5,638 bases of DNA. Origin: Candidatus Babelota bacterium. Its GTDB lineage: Bacteria > JAGOBX01. The position numbers were made by a program, and so were the translations under genes. Of the stretch, positions 1-5,638 are shown in pieces. Below the pieces are notes generated by a model. It ran no database searches and had not been told where the DNA came from. It saw only the letters and a program-made list of their open reading frames with translations. The stretch spans positions 1-5,638 of the forward strand of contig JAGOBX010000267.1 in NCBI GenBank assembly GCA_017999075.1, in the 5' to 3' direction. Numbering within the stretch: position 1 is the first letter of the stretch; every line of letters begins with the position of its first letter.

Positions 1-143
1 ACGAGACAGCCTTGAAGGCTGTGCAGAAATTCAGCTGTTTCTGATGCGTAACTGTTTTTATAAAAGAATAAAACCGTTAATATAAAAATATAAATTATAC
101 GGAAAAACGATTTTATATGAATGTTTTTTTTAAAATTATTCAT
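1..143 (-). CDS. Partial gene for a secreted protein (N-terminal 47 codons only; cut by the left edge)
   Basis: An open frame runs from ATG at 143 to the left edge without a stop. The translation begins MNNFKKNIHIKSFFRIIYIF, continues with a hydrophobic stretch (ILTVLFFY) and KNSYA, and then reads SETAEFLHSLQGCL. This is a textbook Sec signal peptide: basic n-region with three Lys and an Arg, hydrophobic core at about residues 14-28, and likely cleavage after SYA at about residue 33. A GGTGA ribosome binding site lies 8 bases upstream and overlaps the stop codon of the preceding protease gene, so the two are very likely co-transcribed and translationally coupled. The mature start (AEFL...) faintly resembles the AQFLKIG-type start of PorV/PorQ-family outer-membrane proteins, which can accompany sorted proteases. 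That is only a hint from a few residues. The mature domain is outside the window, so the function is unknown. Confidence 0.8.
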   Translation of the reverse strand, partial: MNNFKKNIHIKSFFRIIYIFILTVLFFYKNSYASETAEFLHSLQGCL

Positions 144-150
144 AAATTAT

Positions 151-156
151 ATCACC
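151..156 (-). promoter_or_regulatory. Ribosome binding site overlapping the protease stop codon
   Basis: On the minus strand the sequence reads AACTGGTGATATAATTT and then ATG. GGTGA(T) is a Shine-Dalgarno-like element 8 bases before the start at 143, and its TGA is the protease stop codon. Ribosomes ending the protease would sit on the initiation region of the next gene, which is the arrangement expected for translational coupling. This site also decides the start of the truncated gene. Confidence 0.6.
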
Positions 157-1810
157 AGTTTATAACTGTTAATTTTTCAGTCCATTTGCCGTAATCTGTT
201 TTTGCGTAAAACATATACGTTCCGGGAGATACGGAAGAAGTATAAATAGAATCTCCGTACCACCTTGCGTCAAGAGAACCATCTCCATCAAAATCATTTA
301 TTTCCTGTGTTCCTGATAAAGTTTTAATCAATTGTCCAGATAAATTATATATTTTAATTTCGAGTGTTTTTGTTGAAGCTGCCGGTCTGAAAACAACATA
401 ATCCCATTGATTGATTTTTTTAAAAGGATTCGGAAAATTAATTACAGCTCGTTTATCTTTATCTATTACAGGCCGGTTTAACTGAACCATTTTTAAAGCA
501 TTATAAGCGTTTAACCTTCCTTTGTTGGAACTTGCAGGATCATTCAAAACAGGATAATCAGCGCTTCTTATCAGAATATCTTTTATTTCCCATGGTTTAA
601 GATTAGGATTATATGAAAATAATAAAGCAGCAACACCGCTGACAAAAGGAGCTGAAGCTGATGTTCCGTTCCAGTATTCTATTGAGCCGTTGGTTTTAGG
701 AAAATATATGTTGGTTCCAGGAGCAAATATATTGACGTTATTCCAGCCGTAATTTGAAAAATCTGCCCGATTATCTGAAATATCTGATGCGCCTACAGAA
801 ATAACATTACTGAAATCCGATGGGTATATGTTTGAATAATCATTATTACTGTTGTTGTTTCCTGCAGCTGCTATCAGAACAATATTTTGGGCATACGCAT
901 AATTGACAGCCTGTTCTTCAAGGGAATCTTTGTCGCTGCTTCCAAGACTCATATTTATAACTTTAGCTCCGATTTTTACTGCATAATAAATGCCTTCAAC
1001 CAAAGTTGATGTTGTTCCTATAATTTGTCTGCCGTCGTCATCTGCACCAAGGCAGCGAACAGGCAATATTTTTCCGCCCCATATTACTCCTGCTCCGAAG
1101 GTGTCGTTATCAGTTTCAGCGCCAATAATCAATGAACACCATGTCCCGTGTCCATCAATATCAAACATATCCGGGAAGTTAGTATCAGACTGCCATTGAC
1201 CATTTGTTTGAAATGCCCCTACAAAATTAAATCCATTATAATCGTCGATATATCCGTTGTTGTCATCGTCGATTCCATTACCCGGTATTTCATAAGTATT
1301 TAAAAATGTTTTGTTTTTTAAATCAGGATGATTTGTATCTATACCTGTATCAAGAACAGCAATGATAATATTGGAATATAATCCTGAATCTATTTCCCAC
1401 GCATTATTTGCTTTGATTTTTCCCAACCCCCATTGTTTACCGTTTGCGGCAATATCGTAATCATCATCATTCGGATTTGGAATAACACATGATTTATAAA
1501 CATAGTTTGGCTGAGATATAATTATTGTTGTGTCGGACTTGAATATATTATAAAATTTATCAAATGAAGAAGAAGAGTCAAATTCAAATAATACGGTGTT
1601 GTTTGATAAAACTGATGTATTGATTATTCCGCCATAAGTCTTATATGCTTGTATTTTAGAGTCAATAATTTCAGAAACAACAAATTTTGCCAATAATTGA
1701 TTTTCAGCTATTTCACCTAAACTCGAGTGTTTTATAGAACGAAATTTCGCAGCATATACCAATTGTCCGGTTATGAGAAAAAACAAAATAAATGCAGTAA
1801 ATTTTTTCAT
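152..1810 (-). CDS. Secreted subtilisin-family (S8) serine protease with C-terminal FlgD-like/type A sorting-type domain
   Basis: A 552-residue preproprotease. Residues 1-20 form a signal peptide (cleavage likely after LVYA). Residues about 35-106 look like an inhibitor-type prodomain ending in the typical QPNYVYK. The S8 catalytic domain spans about 125-442 with a complete triad: Asp154 (AVLDTG), His221 (DGHGTW), Ser384 (NGTSASAP), and oxyanion Asn318 (AAAGNN). An Asp-rich insert (GIDDDNNGYIDD, 179-190) matches the calcium-binding loop common in bacterial S8 enzymes. Residues about 456-552 form an Ig-like module starting INFPNPF and ending PGTYMFYAKT...EKLTVIN, as in FlgD-like or type 9 secretion type A sorting tails. 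The enzyme should therefore act outside the cell or at its surface. Odd points are Trp-Cys after HGT, where most relatives have His-Val, and a second Asp loop inside the tail. No Shine-Dalgarno site precedes the ATG, only an A/T-rich leader. The substrate is unknown. Confidence 0.95.
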   Translation of the reverse strand: MKKFTAFILFFLITGQLVYAAKFRSIKHSSLGEIAENQLLAKFVVSEIIDSKIQAYKTYGGIINTSVLSNNTVLFEFDSSSSFDKFYNIFKSDTTIIISQPNYVYKSCVIPNPNDDDYDIAANGKQWGLGKIKANNAWEIDSGLYSNIIIAVLDTGIDTNHPDLKNKTFLNTYEIPGNGIDDDNNGYIDDYNGFNFVGAFQTNGQWQSDTNFPDMFDIDGHGTWCSLIIGAETDNDTFGAGVIWGGKILPVRCLGADDDGRQIIGTTSTLVEGIYYAVKIGAKVINMSLGSSDKDSLEEQAVNYAYAQNIVLIAAAGNNNSNNDYSNIYPSDFSNVISVGASDISDNRADFSNYGWNNVNIFAPGTNIYFPKTNGSIEYWNGTSASAPFVSGVAALLFSYNPNLKPWEIKDILIRSADYPVLNDPASSNKGRLNAYNALKMVQLNRPVIDKDKRAVINFPNPFKKINQWDYVVFRPAASTKTLEIKIYNLSGQLIKTLSGTQEINDFDGDGSLDARWYGDSIYTSSVSPGTYMFYAKTDYGKWTEKLTVINW

Positions 1811-1842
1811 AAAATTATTTTTTAATAAAATTTAAAGTTATA

Positions 1843-1879
1843 CTTATTTGACAATTTTAAATTAAAAAATGTCAATAAG
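1843..1879. other. AT-rich stem-loop between the barrel gene and the protease gene
   Basis: CTTATTTGACA (1843-1853) pairs with TGTCAATAAG (1870-1879), with one bulged T. After one mismatch the stem continues as TTTT (1855-1858) against AAAA (1865-1868). It lies about 30 bases after the stop of the glycogen-binding barrel gene and about 30 bases before the protease start. There is no clean run of T on the 3' side of the minus-strand transcript, so it is at best a weak terminator or attenuator. It could also be an mRNA 3'-end stabiliser or processing site, or a palindromic protein-binding site. The minus strand of the right arm reads TTGACA, but no matching -10 box stands at the right distance. 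Confidence 0.4.
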
Positions 1880-1908
1880 CTAAAACAGTTAAATTGAAAA
1901 ATATGCAG

Positions 1909-4020
1909 TTAAAAAGTTACAGTTCCTTCAAAAACAATAAAATTTGTTTTTTCATAATATGATTCTGAACTTAAAACAGCGTCAATATCATAAAATGTGC
2001 TGTTTTTACTTTTTAGATATTCTTTGTATTTTTCGTTTAAACTGTTTGCAAAATAAATATCTTTGTCTTCGTCTTCTGAAAATAATCCTAAACCGTAAGA
2101 AAATTTAATATAAACATTGTCGGCAAAATTATATTTTATTCCAATGTTTTTATTTGTAAAATCATCATTGCGGCTTGATCCGGTTGATAAAATATTTTCA
2201 ATATCATATTTTTTATATCTGAGTCCTGTAAACGCAGATAATTTTTTTGTGATTTTATAAGAAAATTGAGTTTTAAGTTCGTGCGTTGTAATATCGCCTG
2301 AAATAATGTTAGACGCTTTATAATCATTAAAATAATCATTGAATTTTATAGTGAATTTATCAGAAGGAATAAAATTCAGATTTAAATGAAATCTTTGAAT
2401 TTTAGATATGCCTTCCAGTTCATAATTTTTAAAGTTATAATCGTCAAACATTGCATAATAACTAACCAAATTTTCATTATCCGGTTTTTGATATGAATAA
2501 TCAAATCCGAGTTCGATTTTTTTATCAGGCATATATTTTAATTTATAATTTATTTCAAACCATTTTTTTGAAATATCAGTTGTATTTGAATAAATGCCGG
2601 TTACATTTCCTGGATTGAGAAGGGAAAATGAATTTGAAATATAAATATCTTTTGCTGAAATATCGCGGGATACAAGTTCAATTCCTGTTTTAAAAGCGGA
2701 AGAATTTTTTAAAATTATACCTAAAATTATTTTGTCTTCATCATAATATTCGCCGAGCAAACGCCGTAATCCGAGAGGAGTTGAAGCATTTCCGCCAATT
2801 GCATCATCATATCCGTCATTATAAACTATTGCGGCGCATCTGCTTTGAGTTATCAGATATTGAAAATATAATTTGATGGAATCTGCTAAAGACAAATTAC
2901 AATCAAGACCGAAATACTGTTTATAGTTTTTTCTGCCGGAATCAATTATTTGAAGAATATCATAATGATACCAGTCATCATTATAATTTCTGGGATGTTT
3001 TATCCAGCCGTCTGTGTCGTTTGAAATTATTTCCATATTTGCTCCGTTGGGACTTCCGTAAATTCCGTCATCGTCCTGACTTCTTAATAAAGTTAATCCG
3101 AAATTGAATTTATCAAATTTAGAATTAATCCTGGAACCGATTAAATCTTCATTTGAAGTTTGTTTGTCGCTATAAAAAAACATAGCATCGAATTTTTCGA
3201 ATTCTTTGGCGAAATGTATTATACTGTAATCTCTGCCGAATTTGTGATATTTTGTTCGTTCATCATCAAAAAAATAAATTCCATTTTGAAAATTTTGAGA
3301 ATAATTATCAAGAAGTTTTGATGGTTCTGCAAAATCAAGTATTCGTTCTCCCCGTCCTCCGAAAATATAAATATGTTCATTTTTAAATGTGATATGGCCT
3401 TCATCAACTTTTGATGAATTTTCCACCCATCCCTGATTATAACCTGCCTGACGTTTTATATTGTTTGTTCTTAAAACATTTAATTGAAATACAGCTTGAA
3501 CTTCCGAAGAAATGTTTAATAATACATTTAAATCAATGTTATGAACAGGTTTCTCGTTTCTCCATCTGCTTTCTTTTTTGAACAGCTGTAAAAATTTATA
3601 GTCTCCGAAAATGAAAATTTTGTTTCCGAGATTAGTGTTTCCTCCGGGAAATTTGAATGCTTTTGCTACAGGAAGCTTCAATAAATTTTTTCCATCTTTT
3701 GAAATTACTGAAAAAGTCAGATTGCCTCCATCATCAGCCCCTATCCAGTTATCATCATCGAGAACAAATTTATATTCATAAGTTCCTTCGTTCAATTTTT
3801 GTCTTAATTCCCAAACTCCATCGGTATTTTTATTTAAAAAATTTACAGATTTATTCCAACCGTTGAAATTGCCTGCAATGCTTATTTTAGAAGCTTCATC
3901 TGATTTGAATTTAAAAACAACCATTTCATTATCCATAGACAATTCAACAGGCTCAGCATATAATATATTGGTTATTGCTAATAAAATTATTAAAACCAGA
4001 ATATATTTTATTTTAAACAT
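1909..4020 (-). CDS. Predicted outer-membrane beta-barrel protein with N-terminal AMPK/CBM48-type glycogen-binding domain
   Basis: About 703 residues. Numbering below counts from the upstream ATG at 4023; subtract one for the ATG at 4020. The 4020 start is preferred because GGAGG lies 6 bases before it but only 3 before the other. A signal peptide ends at about LYA (residue 23). Residues about 32-108 match the AMPK-beta/CBM48 E-set fold: VVFKFKSDEASKISIAGNFNGW, then GVWELRQKL, EGTYEYKFVLDD and NWIGADDGGN. The family's ligand-contacting aromatics have counterparts at W56, W71 and W93. From about residue 130 to the end the protein is rich in aromatic/polar alternation (for example FEINYKLKYM, FHLNLNFIP, VYIKFSYGLGLF) and ends FEGTVTF, with the C-terminal Phe typical of BAM-inserted barrels. 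The glycan module would thus sit in the periplasm or plug the barrel. Transport or binding of alpha-glucans is possible, but the domain may only be a structural scaffold. The barrel family itself is not recognised. Confidence 0.85.
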   Translation of the reverse strand: MFKIKYILVLIILLAITNILYAEPVELSMDNEMVVFKFKSDEASKISIAGNFNGWNKSVNFLNKNTDGVWELRQKLNEGTYEYKFVLDDDNWIGADDGGNLTFSVISKDGKNLLKLPVAKAFKFPGGNTNLGNKIFIFGDYKFLQLFKKESRWRNEKPVHNIDLNVLLNISSEVQAVFQLNVLRTNNIKRQAGYNQGWVENSSKVDEGHITFKNEHIYIFGGRGERILDFAEPSKLLDNYSQNFQNGIYFFDDERTKYHKFGRDYSIIHFAKEFEKFDAMFFYSDKQTSNEDLIGSRINSKFDKFNFGLTLLRSQDDDGIYGSPNGANMEIISNDTDGWIKHPRNYNDDWYHYDILQIIDSGRKNYKQYFGLDCNLSLADSIKLYFQYLITQSRCAAIVYNDGYDDAIGGNASTPLGLRRLLGEYYDEDKIILGIILKNSSAFKTGIELVSRDISAKDIYISNSFSLLNPGNVTGIYSNTTDISKKWFEINYKLKYMPDKKIELGFDYSYQKPDNENLVSYYAMFDDYNFKNYELEGISKIQRFHLNLNFIPSDKFTIKFNDYFNDYKASNIISGDITTHELKTQFSYKITKKLSAFTGLRYKKYDIENILSTGSSRNDDFTNKNIGIKYNFADNVYIKFSYGLGLFSEDEDKDIYFANSLNEKYKEYLKSKNSTFYDIDAVLSSESYYEKTNFIVFEGTVTF

Positions 4021-4026
4021 CATATT

Positions 4027-4031
4027 CCTCC
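4027..4031 (-). promoter_or_regulatory. Strong Shine-Dalgarno site (GGAGG) before a double ATG
   Basis: The minus strand reads CTGGAGGAATATGATG. GGAGG is 3 bases from the first ATG (4023) and 6 bases from the second (4020). Normal spacing favours the second as the start. It is the only canonical Shine-Dalgarno site in the window. Confidence 0.7.
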
Positions 4032-4058
4032 AGACATAATTTTGAGTGACTGCATTGT

Positions 4059-4075
4059 ATTTTATATTATAAAAT
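4059..4075. repeat. 17-base all-A/T perfect inverted repeat upstream of the glycogen-binding barrel gene
   Basis: ATTTTATA (4059-4066) and TATAAAAT (4068-4075) are perfect reverse complements around one central base. The repeat lies about 40 bases upstream of the downstream gene's start. On the minus strand it contains a TATAAT (4071-4066) that could be a -10 box, but no good -35 hexamer stands 16-18 bases upstream. It may be a small operator or an RNA hairpin. In sequence this AT-rich it may also be fortuitous. Confidence 0.35.
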
Positions 4076-4133
4076 TCTCTATCATATTTTTTTATTATGA
4101 ATTAACCTTACGAACCCGGATTTGAATTTTTAA

Positions 4134-5486
4134 TTAAAACCAGACTCCGAGTTTAAAAAAAACTTTATCTGAACTCGGATAATCTCCGTGCCATCCGGAA
4201 TCGTATTCAACCAGCATTTCGGCATTATCGTGAATTTTATATTTTAACTGGGCAAAAATGTTTTCGCTTCTCCGTTTGATATAAGGCTGATAATTTATTG
4301 TGAACCTGTTAAAAGAAGTTAGTTTTTTTGTTAAGTTTATACTGTTTTCTAAAGACATTTCATTTTTTTTATATTGAGTTCCTATATCCTGAATTTTGTA
4401 ATAAAATTTATACCACATATTTTCAAGGTCTCGTTCGAGCTGAATATAATAAGTCGGATAATGCACATTATTATTTAAAGCATCAATATAATAATTGTAT
4501 GATGTTTTAAATTTATAACCGTGAATAAAATCAATGTAAATTTCAGAATAAGTTTCTGAGCTTTTTTTTGTATTTCCTGCATCTTCTTTATATGTGTTTT
4601 TTAAAACAAAAGTTACCGCTTTTTGGGGGAGATTATAATATATTTCATTATAATAAGCCTGTTCGTCTCCAGTCTGTTCATATCCGCTGTTAGCAAGATA
4701 ATTTCTGTAATTTTTACCGAAATTCCAGTACATTGATTTATAACCGAGTTCGCCTAAATTATTTGATTTGAAACGGATCCATTGGAGTTCAGATTTGAAA
4801 GCAAGAGAATCGTCAGACTGACGTTGACCTGGGTCGCCGCTTTTTAAAAATTCATTTGAAAAAAATACATCTCCTATTTTCCATTGAGTAAAGATTCCGG
4901 TAAACCAGTTGTAATCGTTTGGATTATCCCCCCATCTTTTTTGTCCATAACTGAAATTATATTTTAATTTATATTTTTTAATTTCGTGACGTATAGTATA
5001 GAAATTGAAATCATCAGAGCCATTATCTTTCTGGTCACCCAAAAAAATTGTTCCTGAAAAATTATTCGGCAGCCACCAGTCTGTTCTTAATCCCTGAATA
5101 TCGTATCCGTTAGATACTATATTTATTATATGATCAGGCTGCCACAATCTGTCTTGATTATAATAATAAATGAGTTCCATTCCTCTGGCATCATTCTTGC
5201 CTGTTAACCGGTATTTAATGTTAGCTTCATTAAGGGACATGTTAGCTGCAGGATTACTTCCGCCAGCGCCCAACTTGATAAATGTTTCAACATTTTTTAC
5301 ATTATCAGACCAGAATTTGAGTTCAAGATAATGATCCGGATCATTTACATCCCATCTATGACCAGAATTTTTATAAGTATTGTTTTGAAATTGATAATAT
5401 AAATTTAAGTTGGTGGCAGGATATATATTATAATTTAACGATAAAAATATTATCAGTCCAATAATAAATCGCAATTTATTTTTCAT
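4134..5486 (-). CDS. Predicted outer-membrane beta-barrel (porin-like) protein, family not recognised
   Basis: A 450-residue protein with a signal peptide (MKNKLRFIIGLIIFLSLNYN, then IYPA, likely cleaved after residue 24). The mature protein is built of short alternating aromatic/polar segments joined by Asn/Asp/Gly-rich turns (LYYQFQNN, YLELKFW, YYNEIYYNLPQ, IYIDFIHGYKFKTSYNYYID, MWYKFYYKIQ). It ends VFFKLGVWF, matching the C-terminal Phe signal of outer-membrane barrels. Length suits a barrel of roughly 16-22 strands. No catalytic motif or soluble domain is visible. It is the first gene after the promoter at 5525-5552, and 110 bases separate it from the glycogen-binding barrel gene, probably in the same transcript. 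The start follows an A/T-rich leader without a Shine-Dalgarno site; the signal peptide supports the chosen ATG. It could be a porin, a transporter or a structural surface protein, and the sequence does not decide. Confidence 0.85.
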   Translation of the reverse strand: MKNKLRFIIGLIIFLSLNYNIYPATNLNLYYQFQNNTYKNSGHRWDVNDPDHYLELKFWSDNVKNVETFIKLGAGGSNPAANMSLNEANIKYRLTGKNDARGMELIYYYNQDRLWQPDHIINIVSNGYDIQGLRTDWWLPNNFSGTIFLGDQKDNGSDDFNFYTIRHEIKKYKLKYNFSYGQKRWGDNPNDYNWFTGIFTQWKIGDVFFSNEFLKSGDPGQRQSDDSLAFKSELQWIRFKSNNLGELGYKSMYWNFGKNYRNYLANSGYEQTGDEQAYYNEIYYNLPQKAVTFVLKNTYKEDAGNTKKSSETYSEIYIDFIHGYKFKTSYNYYIDALNNNVHYPTYYIQLERDLENMWYKFYYKIQDIGTQYKKNEMSLENSINLTKKLTSFNRFTINYQPYIKRRSENIFAQLKYKIHDNAEMLVEYDSGWHGDYPSSDKVFFKLGVWF

Positions 5487-5524
5487 ATATTAAAATATAA
5501 AATTATAATGTCGAATTTACAAAA

Positions 5525-5552
5525 ATTATATAAGTAAATAAATAAATTGCAA
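5525..5552 (-). promoter_or_regulatory. Predicted sigma70-type promoter for the minus-strand gene cluster
   Basis: On the minus strand, TTGCAA (5552-5547) and a perfect TATAAT (5530-5525) are separated by 16 bases. Transcription would start near 5518, leaving a leader of about 30 bases before the ATG at 5486. The -35 box matches the consensus at four of six positions. The region is very AT-rich, so chance -10 matches are common. This pair was preferred because both boxes, the spacing and the position upstream of the first gene agree. Confidence 0.5.
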
Positions 5553-5572
5553 CTGATTTTTAGGTTTATTTA

Positions 5573-5601
5573 TTGACAAATATAAAACTATGTTATATAT
5601 A
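5573..5601 (+). promoter_or_regulatory. Predicted divergent sigma70-type promoter pointing out of the right edge
   Basis: The plus strand has a perfect TTGACA (5573-5578), a 17-base spacer and TATATA (5596-5601); a TATAAT also ends at 5603 with a 19-base spacer. It is the best promoter-like pair in the window and would drive a gene beyond the right edge, divergent from the cluster. No coding start is seen in the remaining 37 bases (the ATG at 5624 meets a stop after four codons). Confidence 0.5.
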
Positions 5602-5615
5602 ATTTGTAAACAAAT
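5602..5615. promoter_or_regulatory. Small inverted repeat at the divergent promoter (possible operator)
   Basis: ATTTGT (5602-5607) and ACAAAT (5610-5615) are perfect reverse complements with a two-base spacer. The site abuts the -10 box of the plus-strand promoter and would cover its transcription start, a typical repressor position. Short AT-rich arms make a chance origin possible. Confidence 0.3.
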
Positions 5616-5638
5616 ATAGCGTGATGCTGTACAAATAA

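Noticed and set aside
6-22. 17-base perfect palindrome ACAGCCTTGAAGGCTGT read as a terminator hairpin
   Set aside because: It lies inside the reading frame of the truncated secreted protein (codons for HSLQGCL) and is not followed by a T-run on either strand. A chance palindrome in coding sequence is more likely.
1-83. Plus-strand open frame at the left edge ending near position 83
   Set aside because: It has no start in the window. The minus-strand frame in the same bases has an ATG, a ribosome binding site and a convincing signal peptide, so the plus-strand frame is taken as a shadow.
990-1199. Plus-strand open frame of 69 codons
   Set aside because: It lies fully inside the protease catalytic domain on the opposite strand. 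Its translation has no recognisable domain, and the protease frame is certain from its motifs.
2136-2339. Minus-strand open frame of 67 codons within the glycogen-binding barrel gene
   Set aside because: It is a shadow in another frame of a well-supported gene, has low-complexity composition and no separate ribosome binding site.
3657-3866. Plus-strand open frame of 69 codons
   Set aside because: It lies antisense to the glycogen-binding domain, which is clearly coding on the minus strand. The translation resembles no protein family.
4104-4125. Possible tRNA T-arm remnant (TTCAAATCCGGGTTCG on the minus strand)
   Set aside because: The words recall a T-loop, but no proper 5-bp T-stem, anticodon arm, D-arm or acceptor stem can be folded around it. 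It is only a GC-richer patch in an AT-rich gap.
4328-4510. Plus-strand open frame of 60 codons
   Set aside because: It is a shadow of the 450-residue barrel gene on the opposite strand, with no start signal or domain.
5535-5638. Minus-strand frame open from the right edge for about 34 codons
   Set aside because: It has no start codon in the window, a low-complexity Ile/Tyr/Leu translation and very AT-rich sequence. It overlaps promoter-like elements and is best explained as intergenic.

Overview
This AT-rich window (roughly 30-33% GC by eye) carries one co-oriented cluster of four genes, all on the minus strand. Every product starts with a signal peptide, so the cluster is devoted to the outer membrane and cell surface. 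The organism is a Gram-negative (diderm) bacterium, because two products look like outer-membrane beta-barrels ending in the terminal Phe that the BAM machinery recognises. The S8 protease ends in an 'FPNPF...' FlgD-like/type A sorting-type Ig module. That tail is common in Elusimicrobiota (for example Endomicrobia), the FCB group and related candidate phyla. Elusimicrobiota fits the base composition and protein styles best, but this is a guess and not shown by the window.

Layout in the direction of transcription (right to left): a promoter region at 5487-5638, which also holds an outward-facing promoter on the plus strand; a 450-residue predicted beta-barrel protein (4134-5486); a 110-base gap with an AT palindrome and a strong Shine-Dalgarno site; a predicted beta-barrel of about 703 residues with an N-terminal AMPK/CBM48-type glycogen-binding module (1909-4020); a 98-base gap with a long AT-rich stem-loop; a complete secreted subtilisin-family (S8) protease with prodomain, catalytic triad and C-terminal sorting-type module (152-1810); and the 5' end of a fourth secreted protein (143 down to the left edge), starting 8 bases after the protease stop. 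No gap exceeds 300 bases.

The protease and the truncated fourth gene are almost certainly co-transcribed, and the fourth gene's ribosome binding site overlaps the protease stop codon. The two barrel genes probably belong to the same transcript, although the AT hairpins in the two longer gaps could tune the relative output. A joint function is not proven. A reasonable reading is a surface module of two barrels, one with a periplasmic carbohydrate-binding or scaffold domain, plus an exported protease and a further exported protein. No RNA gene, mobile element, CRISPR array or obvious horizontal insertion was seen.
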